Assembly: GCF_025149945.1 (NCBI RefSeq)
Contig: NZ_JALXVH010000002.1
Span: 46,051 to 110,050 of the forward strand
Direction: 5' to 3'
Origin: Kocuria sp. p3-SID1428
Lineage (GTDB): Bacteria; Actinomycetota; Actinomycetes; Actinomycetales; Micrococcaceae
DNA length: 64,000 nt
Shown: positions 7,752 to 17,515 of the stretch, in pieces
Numbering within the stretch: the first letter of the stretch is position 1
Layout: every line of letters begins with the position of its first letter
Translations under genes and position numbers: made by a program
Notes under the pieces: model-generated
Told to the model about the DNA's origin: nothing
Seen by the model: the letters and a program-made list of their open reading frames with translations, nothing else
Databases searched by the model: none

Positions 7752-10079
7752 ATGACCACCTCCGCGCCCACGGACTCCAGCGCCCAGCCGCAGTCGCCGG
7801 GTCCCGACGTCGAGCTGCTGCTCGGCGGGATGACCTGCGCGTCGTGCGCCAACCGCATCGAGCGCAAGCTGAACAAGCTCGACGGCGTGAGCGCCTCGGT
7901 CAACTATGCGACCGAGAAGGCGCGCGTCTCCGTGCCGGAGGGCTATGACAGCCAGCAGCTGATCAGCACGGTCGAGCAGGCGGGCTACACGGCCGAGCTG
8001 CCCAAGCCCAAGGGTGCGGACACCCAGAAGGACGACGACGAGGGCGAGGACCCCGAGCTGACGTCGCTGCGCCACCGGCTCATCGGCGCGGGCGTGCTGG
8101 GCGTTCCGGTCATTATCCTGGCGATGATCCCCGCACTGCAGTTCACCTACTGGCAGTGGCTCTCGCTCACCCTGGCCGCCCCCGTGATCGTGTGGGCCGG
8201 CTGGCCCTTCCACAAGGCCGCCTGGACCAACCTGCGCCACGGCTCGGCCACCATGGACACGCTGATCTCCATGGGCACGATCGCCGCGTTCCTGTGGTCG
8301 CTCTACGCCCTGTTCTTCGGCACCGCCGGAGTCCCCGGGATGACGCACGCCTTCGAGCTGTCGGTCGAGCCCACGGACGGCGCCAGCGCGATCTACCTGG
8401 AGGTCGCCGCCGGCGTCATCTTCTTCATCCTGGGCGGGCGCTACTTCGAGAAGCGCTCCAAGCGCCAGGCCGGCGCTGCGCTGCGCTCGCTCATGGAGCT
8501 GGGCTCCAAGGAGGTCGCCGTCCTGCGCGACGGCGCCGAGACCCTCATCTCGATCGATGATCTCGCCGAGGGCGACGAGTTCGTCGTGCGCCCCGGCGAG
8601 AAGATCGCCACCGACGGCACCGTGGTCTCCGGCTCCTCCGCCGTGGACGCCTCCATGCTGACCGGCGAGTCCGTCCCGGTCGAGGTCTCCGAGGGCGACG
8701 ACGTCACCGGCGCGACCGTCAACACCGGCGGGCGCCTGGTCGTGCGCGCCACCCGCGTGGGCTCGGATACCCAGCTGGCGCAGATGGCCCAGATGGTCGA
8801 GGACGCGCAGTCCGGCAAGGCCGAGGTGCAGCGCCTGGCCGATCGGATCTCCGGCATCTTCGTGCCGATCGTCATCGCGATCGCCGTGGCGACCCTGGGC
8901 GTGTGGCTGGGTGCGGGCTTCCCGATCACCGCCGCCTTCACCGCCTCGGTGGCCGTGCTGATCATCGCCTGCCCCTGCGCCCTGGGACTGGCGACCCCCA
9001 CCGCGCTGCTCGTCGGCACCGGCCGCGGCGCGCAGCTGGGCATCCTCATCAAGGGCCCCGAGGTCCTGGAGTCCACCCGCAAGGTCGACACCGTCGTGCT
9101 CGACAAGACGGGCACTGTCACCACCGGACGCATGACGCTGAAGAGCGCATATGTCGACGATGGAATGGATGAGCAGGAGCTGCTGCGCATCGCCGGCGCC
9201 CTGGAGGACTCCTCCGAGCACCCCATCGCCCGGGCCATCACCCGCGGCGCCCGCGAGCGCGTCGGAGAGCTGCCTGCCGTGGAGAGCTTCCAGAACCTCG
9301 AGGGACGCGGCGTGCAGGGCGTCGTCGACGGCCGCCTGGCGGTCATCGGCCGCGAGACCATGCTCGAGGAGTGGTCCCTGCAGATGCCCGAGGCCCTCGC
9401 CCGCGCCAAGGAGCAGGCGGAGTCGGACGGTGAGACCGCCGTCGTCGTGGCCTGGGACGGTGCCGTGGGCGGCGTCCTGACGGTCGCCGATGCGGCCAAG
9501 GAGACCAGCGCCGAGGCCATCCGCCAGTTCCGCGACCAGGGTCTGACGCCCGTGCTGCTGACCGGCGACAACCAGGCCGTGGCCGAGACGGTGGCCGCGG
9601 AGGTCGGGATCGAGAAGGTCATCGCCGGCGTCCTGCCGCAGGACAAGGTCACGACCATCCAGCAGCTGCAGGACGAGGGCCGCGTGGTCGCCATGGTCGG
9701 CGACGGCGTCAACGACTCCGCCGCCCTCGCCCAGGCCGATCTGGGCATGGCCATGGGCACCGGCACGGATGCCGCCATCCAGGCCGCCGACATCACCCTA
9801 GTGCGCGGGGATCTGCGCGCGGCCTCGGATGCCGTGCGCCTGTCGCGCAAGACCCTGGGCGTGATCAAGTCCAACCTGTTCTGGGCCTTCGCCTACAACA
9901 TGGCCGCGATCCCGCTGGCCGCCTTCGGACTGCTGAACCCCATGCTCGCCGGCGCGGCCATGGCATTCTCTTCCGTGTCGGTGGTGGCCAACAGCCTGCG
10001 GCTGCGCGGGTTCCGCAGCCGCTCCGGGGCCGCACCTGCCGCCGCGACGGCCGACGAGCGGGAGTCCGCCGCCGCATGA
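7752..10079 (+). CDS. copA: Cu(I)-exporting P1B-type ATPase
   Basis: The 775-residue product has one N-terminal HMA domain ([15 protein letters not shown], about residues 26-40), then eight expected membrane helices. P-type motifs appear in order: TGES in the actuator domain, CPC in the metal-translocating helix (IIACPCALG), DKTGT for phosphorylation, SSEHPIARA with the HP dipeptide of P1B pumps, and GDGVNDS. It exports cytoplasmic Cu(I) (possibly Ag(I)) using ATP. The ATG follows CAGGAAGAAGCACCC. It is preceded by copZ and a small membrane protein and followed by csoR. Confidence 0.95.
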   Translation: MTTSAPTDSSAQPQSPGPDVELLLGGMTCASCANRIERKLNKLDGVSASVNYATEKARVSVPEGYDSQQLISTVEQAGYTAELPKPKGADTQKDDDEGEDPELTSLRHRLIGAGVLGVPVIILAMIPALQFTYWQWLSLTLAAPVIVWAGWPFHKAAWTNLRHGSATMDTLISMGTIAAFLWSLYALFFGTAGVPGMTHAFELSVEPTDGASAIYLEVAAGVIFFILGGRYFEKRSKRQAGAALRSLMELGSKEVAVLRDGAETLISIDDLAEGDEFVVRPGEKIATDGTVVSGSSAVDASMLTGESVPVEVSEGDDVTGATVNTGGRLVVRATRVGSDTQLAQMAQMVEDAQSGKAEVQRLADRISGIFVPIVIAIAVATLGVWLGAGFPITAAFTASVAVLIIACPCALGLATPTALLVGTGRGAQLGILIKGPEVLESTRKVDTVVLDKTGTVTTGRMTLKSAYVDDGMDEQELLRIAGALEDSSEHPIARAITRGARERVGELPAVESFQNLEGRGVQGVVDGRLAVIGRETMLEEWSLQMPEALARAKEQAESDGETAVVVAWDGAVGGVLTVADAAKETSAEAIRQFRDQGLTPVLLTGDNQAVAETVAAEVGIEKVIAGVLPQDKVTTIQQLQDEGRVVAMVGDGVNDSAALAQADLGMAMGTGTDAAIQAADITLVRGDLRAASDAVRLSRKTLGVIKSNLFWAFAYNMAAIPLAAFGLLNPMLAGAAMAFSSVSVVANSLRLRGFRSRSGAAPAAATADERESAAA

Positions 10080-10108
10080 GCATCCCGAACGACCAGGAGA
10101 CCAGCACC

Positions 10109-10495
10109 ATGAGCACCGATCAGGACGCCGCCGACGAGGCCCTCGTGGAGCAGACGGCGGAAGCCACCGCGGGCATGGCCCCGGACAGCGAGCTCGATCA
10201 GGACGGCCATGCCCACCACGGGTACATGTCGGACAAGCAGCGCTACCTGGCCCGCCTCAAGCGGATCGAGGGTCAGGCCCGCGGCATCCACCGCATGATC
10301 GACGAGGAGAAGTACTGCATCGACATCCTCACGCAGATCTCCGCGCTGAACTCGGCCCTGCGCAATGTGGGCCTGGGCCTGCTCGACGACCACATGCGCC
10401 ACTGCGTCCTCGACGCCGCCCAGGCAGGCGGCGAGGAGGCCGACGCCAAGATGCAGGAGGCCTCCCAGGCCATCGCGCGACTGATGAAGGGCTGA
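10109..10495 (+). CDS. csoR: CsoR copper-sensing transcriptional repressor
   Basis: The protein has 128 residues from ATG 10109, which has AGGAG nine bases upstream. An alternative ATG at 10076 overlaps the copA stop and adds 11 residues. The all-helical DUF156 domain starts at YLARLKRIEGQARGI. The Cu(I) ligands of the family are present in order: Cys in EEKYCIDIL, then His and Cys in DHMRHCVLD. This C-H-C pattern marks a copper rather than nickel or sulfide sensor. Apo-CsoR should bind the operators at 7229 and 7262, closing a feedback loop. Confidence 0.92.
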   Translation: MSTDQDAADEALVEQTAEATAGMAPDSELDQDGHAHHGYMSDKQRYLARLKRIEGQARGIHRMIDEEKYCIDILTQISALNSALRNVGLGLLDDHMRHCVLDAAQAGGEEADAKMQEASQAIARLMKG

Positions 10496-10551
10496 GACCG
10501 GGCTCAGGCGCCCCCGAGGGGTCGCGCCCTGCCCGCGAGCGCACGGACATC

Positions 10552-10583
10552 ACGACGGCCCCGGCAGATGCCAGGGCCGTCGT
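10552..10583 (+). terminator. hairpin terminator after copper operon
   Basis: ACGACGGCCC (10552-10561) pairs perfectly with GGGCCGTCGT (10574-10583) across a 12-base loop. It sits between csoR and the convergent small gene at 10601-10747 and can serve both strands. Confidence 0.75.
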
Positions 10584-10600
10584 CGTCGGTGCTGTCGTGT

Positions 10601-10747
10601 TCAGTAGTTGGCAGGCGGGTCAGAGGCGGGGAAGGACTCCCGCTCCTCCTCTTCCAACAGCTGCTCCTCGCGCTCGGACTCCGTCTGGGCGGGATGCTCC
10701 TGCTCGACGGGTTCCTGCGGGTTCTGCGATGCACTGGTCTCGCTCAT
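10601..10747 (-). CDS. small acidic protein with C-terminal ESFPASDPPANY motif
   Basis: This 48-residue protein is very Glu-rich (about residues 12-37) and ends in ESFPASDPPANY, a C-terminal signature seen in many short uncharacterised bacterial proteins. It has no Cys and no hydrophobic segment. The ATG has AGAAGGAGCAGGTC upstream, a strong ribosome-binding site. It is convergent with the copper operon. The gene is real by motif and ribosome site; its function is unknown. Confidence 0.8.
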   Translation of the reverse strand: MSETSASQNPQEPVEQEHPAQTESEREEQLLEEEERESFPASDPPANY

Positions 10748-10895
10748 GACCTGCTCCTTCTGTTCGACGATCACCTCTCCATTATCGGGCCTCCGCCCAA
10801 ACGCGCGATCCGTCAGTGACCCGGCAGATCGGCACCGACCTTCTCCGCCTTCTTCAAGTGCTGGCCTGGGATAGCCTCAGCGCATTCGGCCTCCT

Positions 10896-12551
10896 GTGTC
10901 TGCGCCGGACCAACCGCACGACGAAAGCGACCCCGCCTTGTCTCGCACCACCCTCTTCCACGGCGCCACGGTCTTCACCGGAGAGGCCGCCTCCCCCACC
11001 GCCCGCTCGTTCGCGGTGCAGGACGGCCGCTTCCTGGCGGTCGGGACGCAGGAGGAGGTGCGCGCAGTCGTCGGGCCCGACGCCGTGGAGGAGGACCTGC
11101 ACGGGGCCTTCGTGCTGCCGGGGTTCTGGGAGTCCCACGTGCACATGACCATGCTGGGCGAGGCCCTGGACAAGGTCTCCCTGCGCGAGTGCGCCACCCT
11201 GGACGAGATCCAGCAGCGCATCGCCGAGGCGCGAGCCGTCGACCCGCAGGCCACGCAGATCCTCGGCGCCAGCTGGTACCCGCATGCCTTTGCGCCGGGT
11301 CAGCAGCCCACGGCCGCCATGCTGGACGCGGTCGTCGCCGACATCCCCGTGATCCTGGACGCCAACAGCCTCCACGCCGCATGGGTGAACACCGCCGGCC
11401 TGGCCGCGCTGGGCATCACCCGGGACACCCCGGATCCGCTGGGCGGTCAGATCGTGCGCGATGCCGCCGGCGAGCCCACCGGCCTGCTGCTGGAGAACGC
11501 CGCGATCGAGTACGCCTGGGGGTACCAGGCCGCGCACTCCACCGAGGCGGATCAGGACCGCTTCCTGGACAACGCCTTCCGCTCCTACCTGGCCAGCGGC
11601 ACCACGGGCGCCACGGACATGGGCCTCAGCGACTCGGACCTGGCGGTCTTCCGTCGTCGGCTGGAGCGCGACGGCCGCCTGCCCTTCCCCGTCGACGCCC
11701 ACTGGATGCTGCGCCCCACCGGCGACCCGGAGGCGGATCTCGCGGAGGTCGAGCGGGTGGCCGCGATCCGCGACGAGATGGCCGCCGAGTTCGGCACCCA
11801 GTGGCTGCGGATCGTGGGCGTCAAACTCATCCTGGACGGAGTGATCGACGCCTGCACCGCAGCCATGCGCGCCCCGTACGTGGGCGGCGAACTCCCCGAC
11901 CCCCTCTGGGAGCGAGAGGCGGCCCTGCTGGTGGCCACCGCCGCCGACGCCCGCGGCCTGCAGCTGGCGCTGCACGCGATCGGCGACCAGGCCAGCACCC
12001 TGGCGCTCGATCTGGTCGAGGAGTGCGTGCGCGTCATTGGGCCCCGGGAGGGACGACGCCCCCGCGTGGAGCACCTGGAGTCGGTGGCTCAGGACACCAT
12101 CGAGCGGATGGCGGAACTCGGGGTCACCGCCTCCATGCAGCCGGTGCACTGCGACCCCGCCGTCCTGGACAACTGGAGGGCCATGCTCGGCGACGACCGC
12201 GCCGTGCAGGGCTTCCCCTGGCACCGCTTCCGCGAGGCCGGCGTGCCGATCGCCCTGGGCACCGACGCCCCCACCGCTCCGCATCAGGCCGCGCGCAATC
12301 TGTTCATCGCCCTGACAGCCCGCTCCGCGTTCGACGCCGGCCGGGATCCGTATCAGCCGGAGAGGGTCTTCGCCCCGGCCGACGCCCTGGAGGCGCTGAC
12401 CTCAGCCGGCGCCCGGGCCTCCGGGCGCGACGGCACCGGCCGGATCGCCCGGGGACTGGCGGCCGACTTCTGCGTGCTGGATCACAACCCCCTGACCGAT
12501 GACCCCGATGAGCTGCTGAAGCTGCAGGTGCAGCGCACGGTCACCGGCTGA
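10896..12551 (+). CDS. YtcJ-type amidohydrolase
   Basis: This roughly 550-residue amidohydrolase-superfamily enzyme has PGFWESHVHMT for the N-terminal HxH metal ligands. Further His residues follow in LALHAIGDQA and in PRVEHLE, and the catalytic Asp lies in ALGTDAP. The family hydrolyses amides or formamides in a metal-dependent TIM barrel. The start is uncertain. GTG 10896 gives the full length, but no clear ribosome site precedes it. TTG 10938, just before RTTLFHGATVFTG, is an alternative that removes a polar leader. The physiological substrate is unknown. Confidence 0.82.
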   Translation: MSAPDQPHDESDPALSRTTLFHGATVFTGEAASPTARSFAVQDGRFLAVGTQEEVRAVVGPDAVEEDLHGAFVLPGFWESHVHMTMLGEALDKVSLRECATLDEIQQRIAEARAVDPQATQILGASWYPHAFAPGQQPTAAMLDAVVADIPVILDANSLHAAWVNTAGLAALGITRDTPDPLGGQIVRDAAGEPTGLLLENAAIEYAWGYQAAHSTEADQDRFLDNAFRSYLASGTTGATDMGLSDSDLAVFRRRLERDGRLPFPVDAHWMLRPTGDPEADLAEVERVAAIRDEMAAEFGTQWLRIVGVKLILDGVIDACTAAMRAPYVGGELPDPLWEREAALLVATAADARGLQLALHAIGDQASTLALDLVEECVRVIGPREGRRPRVEHLESVAQDTIERMAELGVTASMQPVHCDPAVLDNWRAMLGDDRAVQGFPWHRFREAGVPIALGTDAPTAPHQAARNLFIALTARSAFDAGRDPYQPERVFAPADALEALTSAGARASGRDGTGRIARGLAADFCVLDHNPLTDDPDELLKLQVQRTVTG

Positions 12552-12559
12552 TCCGGCTG

Positions 12560-13108
12560 TCAGCCCTGCTGCTCGGGCTCGGACGGCATCCACACCTCGG
12601 ACTGCGAGTCCTCGGGGTAGTAGTGGCCGCCCGGGATGGTCTGCAGCTCGATGAGCATCCCCCACGGAGCCTTCACGTAGACGCTGCCGTTGCCCGGGGT
12701 GTCCTCGTGACGGCTGTTGCCGTGGATCTCCGAGAGCGCTTCACCGCCGGCTGCGACCAGGCGGTCGCGGGAGCCCTCGAGGTCGTCGCAGTACAGGGAG
12801 ATGTGGTTCAGCCCGAAGTCGGCCAGACCCGCAGCCTCGCGCTGCTCCCCGGAGATCTCGAACATCTCCAGGCCGGGGCCCTCGCCGATGACGATGAAGC
12901 GCTGACGCCGGATCGCAGCCCCCGACGGCAGACCGAGCTGACGCTCGACCTCCGCTCCCTGACGGGGTTCGTCGTCCGGGGTGAGGCCGTCATAGGCGAC
13001 CTTCGCCCCGAGCCCCTGGACCAGGAAGTCGGTGGCAGCGTCCAGATCCGGGACCGTGACGCCGATGTGCTGGATGCCGCGCGGAAGCGGCTGCTTGCTG
13101 CTTGTCAT
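12560..13108 (-). CDS. VOC (glyoxalase/dioxygenase superfamily) protein
   Basis: The 182-residue protein begins with IQHIGVTVPDLDAATDFL, the first beta-alpha-beta module of the vicinal-oxygen-chelate fold. The second module starts near LNHISLYCDDLEGSRDRL. His of IQHIG, His of LNHIS and Glu of LIELQ can form the metal site. It is convergent with the amidohydrolase gene. Glyoxalase, extradiol dioxygenase and antibiotic-resistance roles all occur in this family, so the reaction is undetermined. The start at 13108 is preferred because an upstream in-frame ATG lacks a ribosome site. Confidence 0.82.
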   Translation of the reverse strand: MTSSKQPLPRGIQHIGVTVPDLDAATDFLVQGLGAKVAYDGLTPDDEPRQGAEVERQLGLPSGAAIRRQRFIVIGEGPGLEMFEISGEQREAAGLADFGLNHISLYCDDLEGSRDRLVAAGGEALSEIHGNSRHEDTPGNGSVYVKAPWGMLIELQTIPGGHYYPEDSQSEVWMPSEPEQQG

Positions 13109-13250
13109 GCTCACCAGCCTACTGAGCACCGTTCACGCACTTCCGACACGGGTCTCACCGTCGAGCCGGGTCTAAGCTTCAGCTCACACAGGCACGGCAC
13201 GACGTCGGCCTCCATCGGGAGCCGCAGCCGCCTTGAGCCTAGGAGTCTCC

Positions 13251-13553
13251 ATGTCCCTCACCGACGCCCAGACCGCGCGCACAAGTCAGGACCTGCGCCG
13301 CCATCTCGAGGTCTCGGACCTGACGCGTCAGCAGCTGTGCGAGTGGCTCGACCTGTCACCGTCCGAGCTCGAGCACGTCCTGCAGATGGACGGCCACGCC
13401 CACCCCGTGACGACCTGGCTGGTCCGCGATGCGCTCGACCAGGCGGTCGCCGAGTCGGGTGCCGACGCCCGCGGCTGGTCGGTGCTCACGGCAGCCCGGC
13501 GCCGTGAGGCCCGCCTGTGGTTCCGCCTGCAGGACGTGCCGCCTCGCGGGTGA
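13251..13553 (+). CDS. DUF2316 family protein
   Basis: This 100-residue soluble protein has a helix-turn-helix-like N-terminal half (LTRQQLCEWLDLSPSELEHVLQMDG) and a family-typical HPVTTWLVRDALDQAV stretch followed by a tryptophan-containing ARLWFRLQD end. The layout matches DUF2316, a family seen in Firmicutes and Actinobacteria with no assigned function but a DNA-binding-like N-terminus. The ATG follows AGGAGTCTCC. It is convergent with the carotenoid operon and has no evident operon partner. Confidence 0.8.
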   Translation: MSLTDAQTARTSQDLRRHLEVSDLTRQQLCEWLDLSPSELEHVLQMDGHAHPVTTWLVRDALDQAVAESGADARGWSVLTAARRREARLWFRLQDVPPRG

Positions 13554-13574
13554 CTCCGGGCAGCCGCCCCCCCC

Positions 13575-14459
13575 TCACCGACCCCATGCGATCCACAGCA
13601 GCAGGAGCGTCAGCAGGAACCCCGTGACCATGTTCAGCCACAGGAAGCGCCGCCATCCGCGGCGAGTCAGCTCGCAGCGCTCATCGGGCACGTCATGGAA
13701 CGGGAGGATGCTCACCAGATACGGCACGGCCAGCAGCCCAGCCAGCGCCGCGGGCCAGTCCGCCGCGGCCATCACGAGCCCGGCTGCGGCATAGAGCCCG
13801 ATCGCCACCCGGACGGTTCTGCGAGCGCCGAGAGCGCTGGCGATCGAGCCAATCCCCGCCTCCCGGTCGGCGGCAACATCTTGCACGGCCCCGAAGGCCT
13901 GGGAGGCCATGCCCCACAGGAAGAACGCGAGCAGGCAGACGGCGGCCGTCGTCGTCAGGGGCGCGCCCGTGAGTGCCAGACCGAACGCCGCCGGGCCCAC
14001 GAAATGGGCGGACGACGTCATGGAGTCCAGCACCGGACGCTCCTTGAACCGCATGCCTGGAGCGGAATATGCGACGACGGCCGCCAGAGTCACCGCGAGC
14101 ACGGCTGCGGAGACCCAGGACCCCCACCAGAGCAGCGCGAGCACGAACGGGATCGGCAGCAGGCAGGCCCACCACAGCGTCAGCCGGTGCCAGCGGGAGG
14201 CGAGCACGATGCCCTCGACCCCGCCCTTGCGGGGATTGCGCAGGTCCGATTCGTAGTCGAAGACGTCGTTGATGCCGTACATCAGCAGGTTGTAGGGGAT
14301 CAGGAAGAAGACCGTGCCCACCACCAGCTCAGCAGTGAATCCCCCACCGGCCATCAAGTAGGCGGCCGCGAACGGATACGCGGTGTTGACCCAGCTCAGC
14401 GGGCGGGAGGCGCCCACGAGCTGCCGGGCGGCTGCCGCCGTTCCATCGGTGCGCGTCAT
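13575..14459 (-). CDS. crtEb: lycopene elongase / UbiA-type prenyltransferase of C50 carotenoid synthesis
   Basis: The 294-residue polytopic membrane protein has the two Asp-rich motifs of UbiA prenyltransferases, NDVFDYESDLRNPRKGG (about residue 64) and QDVAADREAG (about residue 193). In C50 pathways this enzyme adds dimethylallyl units to both ends of lycopene to give flavuxanthin-type products. It is the last gene of the crt operon and its ATG overlaps the stop of the upstream cyclase subunit (ATGA). Gene order E-B-I-Ye-Yf-Eb matches decaprenoxanthin clusters of Corynebacterium and Arthrobacter. Confidence 0.9.
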   Translation of the reverse strand: MTRTDGTAAAARQLVGASRPLSWVNTAYPFAAAYLMAGGGFTAELVVGTVFFLIPYNLLMYGINDVFDYESDLRNPRKGGVEGIVLASRWHRLTLWWACLLPIPFVLALLWWGSWVSAAVLAVTLAAVVAYSAPGMRFKERPVLDSMTSSAHFVGPAAFGLALTGAPLTTTAAVCLLAFFLWGMASQAFGAVQDVAADREAGIGSIASALGARRTVRVAIGLYAAAGLVMAAADWPAALAGLLAVPYLVSILPFHDVPDERCELTRRGWRRFLWLNMVTGFLLTLLLLWIAWGR

Positions 14460-14788
14460 CGGCTGCTCCTCTCCCGTTCGCCGTCATCCGCCGGCCGAGC
14501 GAGAAGCTCCCACAGGGAGGGCAGCAGCAGACCCGCGGCGACCGGCCAGGCCAGGTCCTCGATCGGGGCCAGCCCCACGGACCAGCCGAGCAGCTGCGCC
14601 TCGTCGTATCGGAAGAGATCCACCGCGATCATGAGGCTGTCGAACACGACGGTCAGCAGCAGCAGGCCGAGGATCGTCAGGGCCGTCGTCGCCCACCAGG
14701 CAGCCCCGAGGCGTCGCCGCCAGGAGACCAGACCCGCCACGACGGCCGTCGCGGCCACGAACAGCGCGGCGAGGGCGGCATAGGTCAT
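14456..14788 (-). CDS. crtYf: C50 carotenoid cyclase subunit (CrtYf/CrtYd-like)
   Basis: The 110-residue protein has three hydrophobic helices and the lycopene-cyclase-domain motif APIEDLAWP at about residues 77-85. Heterodimeric lycopene cyclases of actinobacteria consist of two such short subunits. This is the second, pairing with the product of the upstream gene to cyclise the ends of the C50 chain. Its ATG overlaps the upstream stop (ATGA), as in a coupled stoichiometric pair. The ring type produced (epsilon, beta or gamma) cannot be read from sequence alone. Confidence 0.85.
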   Translation of the reverse strand: MTYAALAALFVAATAVVAGLVSWRRRLGAAWWATTALTILGLLLLTVVFDSLMIAVDLFRYDEAQLLGWSVGLAPIEDLAWPVAAGLLLPSLWELLARPADDGERERSSR

Positions 14789-15123
14789 GAAGCACCTCCG
14801 CGCGTCGTCGCGGCCCTCTCGAGGGCCAGCGCCACCAGCCCCCGCAGCACGAGCGTGAGGTAGCAGAGGAAGGTGATGAAGACGATCTCCTCCAGAGGCA
14901 GCTCGGGCGCCAGCATGACCCCGGTCATCGGCCCCTGCCCCTTGCCGTAGTGCCCCGAGGCGATGGCCGCGAGATCCCAAAGCAGGAAGACCGCGATCCC
15001 TGCGATGACGGTGAGCGCGCCGGCTCGCGGCGCCCGCCACAGCACCAGATGGAAACGGCGGTCGAGCAGTGCCATGCAGCCGGTCGAGATCAGCAGGGCG
15101 CCCAGGTAGATCAGACCCGTCAA
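14785..15123 (-). CDS. crtYe: C50 carotenoid cyclase subunit (CrtYe/CrtYc-like)
   Basis: The protein has 112 residues when started at TTG 15123, which overlaps the crtI stop codon (TTGA). An upstream in-frame start would run into crtI and add an Arg-rich non-family leader. Three membrane helices are expected, and PELPLEEIVFI (about residues 74-84) is the conserved acidic motif of lycopene cyclase domains. It works as a heterodimer with the next gene product at the membrane. The unusual TTG start implies translation coupled to crtI. Confidence 0.83.
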   Translation of the reverse strand: MTGLIYLGALLISTGCMALLDRRFHLVLWRAPRAGALTVIAGIAVFLLWDLAAIASGHYGKGQGPMTGVMLAPELPLEEIVFITFLCYLTLVLRGLVALALERAATTRGGAS

Positions 15124-16667
15124 GGCAGCTCCCGCGCGATCCGGTCTGCGACGATCTCGGCGCTGATCAGGCACATGGGCAGCCCGATCCCCGGGATCGT
15201 GCTCGACCCGGCGTAGTAGAGCCCGTCCACCTTCCGGGAGCGGTTGCCGGCGCGGAACATGGCGCTCTGGCCGAGGGTGTGCGCCGGACCGAGCATGCTG
15301 CCTCGCCAGGCCCCCAGGTCCTCGGAGAAGTCCGCGGGGCCCACGGTGCGCCGCACCACGATGCGCTGGGCCAGGTCCTCGTGGCCGGACCAGCGAGCCA
15401 CCTGGTCGATCGCGGCATCGGCGATGGCCTCGATCCGCGGATCACCGCCGCCGTCGACGCCTCCGCGTCCCAGCTGCGGGTCGGCGGGCATGGGCACGAG
15501 CACGAACAGGTTCTCCTGACCCGCCGGCGCAGCCGACGGGTCGGTGGCCGAGGGCCTGCACACGTAGACCGAGGCAGGTTCCGGCACGCGACCGTCCGCG
15601 ATGGCGGCGAAGTTGCTCCGCCAGTCCCGGGTGAAGAACAGGCTGTGGTGCGGCATCCGCTCCAGCGCACCGTCCACACCCAGCATCACGAGCACCGCGC
15701 CCGGACCGCTGGTGCGCCGGGCCCACCAGGACTCGGGGTAGGTCTGCAGGTGCCGGGGCAGCATCGTGGTCTCCGTGCGGTGCAGATCCGCCGTGGACAC
15801 GACGACGTCCGCCTCCAGAACCCGCTCGAGACCCTCGGCATCGCGGAAGCGCACCCCCGTCGCCTGTGCACGTGTCCCGCGACGGCCCCCTGCGCCCGTG
15901 CGGATCTCCGTGACCTCCGCCCCGGTGTGCAACCGGGCTCCGGCAGCCCGAGCCAGTCGCTGCAGGACGGCCATGAGCTCGCCGAAGCCGCCCTGCGGGT
16001 AGAGCACCCCGCCCGTGAGGTCCATGGCGCTCATCAGGTGGTACAGCGCAGGCGTCCTGTCCGGCGATGAGCCCAGGAAGACGGCGGGATAGCCCAGGAC
16101 CTGACGCAGCCTCGGGTCCCGGAATCGTCGTGCCGTGAAGCGCTCGAGCGACTGCAGCAGCAGCGGGCCGAGCCGGTGCGCCGATCCCAGGACGCGGCGG
16201 TCCATGAAGGGCCGCAGCGAGTCGAAGGATGTGTAGAGGAAGCGGGCCAGCGCCAGCTCGTAGGTGGACCGGGCGGAGTCCAAGTAGCGCTCCAGGACCC
16301 GGCCGGCACCGGGCTCGATCTCCTCGAACCGCTCGATGTTGGTCCGGACATCGGCCGCGATGTCCAGAGGCTCGTCGTGGCCCTCGAAGAACACTCGGTA
16401 CCCGGGATCGAGCTGCTGCAGATCCAGCTGCTCGTCGACGCTCGTGCCCATCAGCTCGAAGAACCGCTCGAAGACCTCCGGCATCAGGTACCACGAGGGC
16501 CCGGTGTCGAAGCGGAAGCCGTCAGCCTCCCACGTTCCGGCTCGGCCGCCGAGGCTCTCCCCTGCCTCCAGCAGATCCACGGACCAGCCGCGCCGGGCCA
16601 GCAGCGCGGCCGTGGCCAGCCCCGAGATGCCCCCGCCGACGACCACAGCCCGACGTTCCCGGCTCAT
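15120..16667 (-). CDS. crtI: phytoene desaturase
   Basis: The 515-residue flavoprotein has the N-terminal FAD-binding motif VVVGGGISGLATAALLARRG and the CrtI C-terminal signature YYAGSSTIPGIGLPMCLISAE. It converts phytoene stepwise to lycopene at the membrane surface. Its start overlaps the crtB stop (ATGA). Its length is normal for bacterial CrtI, and no frameshift is seen. Confidence 0.93.
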   Translation of the reverse strand: MSRERRAVVVGGGISGLATAALLARRGWSVDLLEAGESLGGRAGTWEADGFRFDTGPSWYLMPEVFERFFELMGTSVDEQLDLQQLDPGYRVFFEGHDEPLDIAADVRTNIERFEEIEPGAGRVLERYLDSARSTYELALARFLYTSFDSLRPFMDRRVLGSAHRLGPLLLQSLERFTARRFRDPRLRQVLGYPAVFLGSSPDRTPALYHLMSAMDLTGGVLYPQGGFGELMAVLQRLARAAGARLHTGAEVTEIRTGAGGRRGTRAQATGVRFRDAEGLERVLEADVVVSTADLHRTETTMLPRHLQTYPESWWARRTSGPGAVLVMLGVDGALERMPHHSLFFTRDWRSNFAAIADGRVPEPASVYVCRPSATDPSAAPAGQENLFVLVPMPADPQLGRGGVDGGGDPRIEAIADAAIDQVARWSGHEDLAQRIVVRRTVGPADFSEDLGAWRGSMLGPAHTLGQSAMFRAGNRSRKVDGLYYAGSSTIPGIGLPMCLISAEIVADRIARELP

Positions 16668-17515
16668 GGGCGGCCTCCCAGCGCACGCAGGATGATGACC
16701 GCCTTGCGCGCATCGGGCACCCGGATCCTGGTGCGCCGGATCTGCGCGGCAGGGGTGCGGCGCAGGCGCCGTGAGAGCTCGGCGAACAGCCCGTGGGCGG
16801 CACGGACCGCTCGACGGCTGTCGGGCGGCAGCTGGTCGATCGCCTCTGCTGCCACCGCCAGGTCGGCATCGATGTCATCCAGCAGCTCGTCGCGCCGGCT
16901 GTCGGTGAATGCCTCCGGATCCAGGCCGGGGAAGTACGTCCGCCCCAGCAGGTCGTGATCATCGGCCAGATCCCGCAGGAAGTTGATCTTCTGGAAGGCA
17001 GCGCCCAGTCGCTGCGCCCCGGGGGCCAGCCGCTCGTAGGCACCGCCGTCCTCGCCCAGGAAGCAGTGCAGGCACATCAGCCCGATCACCTCGGCGGAGC
17101 CGTGGACGTAGTCGCCCAGGCTCTCGTCGTCGTGGGTCCGCAGTCCCAGATCGGCACGCATGGAGGCGAAGAACGGGCCGGTCAGCTCCGGACCGATGCC
17201 CCGCCGTCGTGCCACGGAGGCGAAGGCCTGGACCACCAGATTGGCGCTGCGCCCGTGCCGCAGGGCACGGAGGGTGTCGGCCTCGAGCTCCTCCAGCAGC
17301 TCGGAGCGCAGCTGCGGACTCAGATGCGGATCCGGGTCATCGACGATCTCATCGGCCACGCGCACCAGTGCGTAGAGGCTGCGGATCTCGGAGCGAGTCG
17401 GCTCGGCGAGCAACCGGACAGCCCACCCGAAGGACGTCGAATAGCGGCCGATCACCTCTGCGGCACTCGCCGCGGCCACCCGGTCGTAGCGCGACACCGG
17501 CCTCACCGCCGTCAT
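16664..17515 (-). CDS. crtB: phytoene synthase
   Basis: The 283-residue squalene/phytoene synthase family enzyme shows VRVADEIVDDPD (about residues 51-62) as the first Asp-rich motif and INFLRDLADDHDLLGRTYFP (about residues 158-177) as the second. It condenses two GGPP molecules to phytoene. It overlaps crtE upstream and crtI downstream by 4 bp each, so the operon is translated as a coupled unit. Confidence 0.93.
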   Translation of the reverse strand: MTAVRPVSRYDRVAAASAAEVIGRYSTSFGWAVRLLAEPTRSEIRSLYALVRVADEIVDDPDPHLSPQLRSELLEELEADTLRALRHGRSANLVVQAFASVARRRGIGPELTGPFFASMRADLGLRTHDDESLGDYVHGSAEVIGLMCLHCFLGEDGGAYERLAPGAQRLGAAFQKINFLRDLADDHDLLGRTYFPGLDPEAFTDSRRDELLDDIDADLAVAAEAIDQLPPDSRRAVRAAHGLFAELSRRLRRTPAAQIRRTRIRVPDARKAVIILRALGGRP

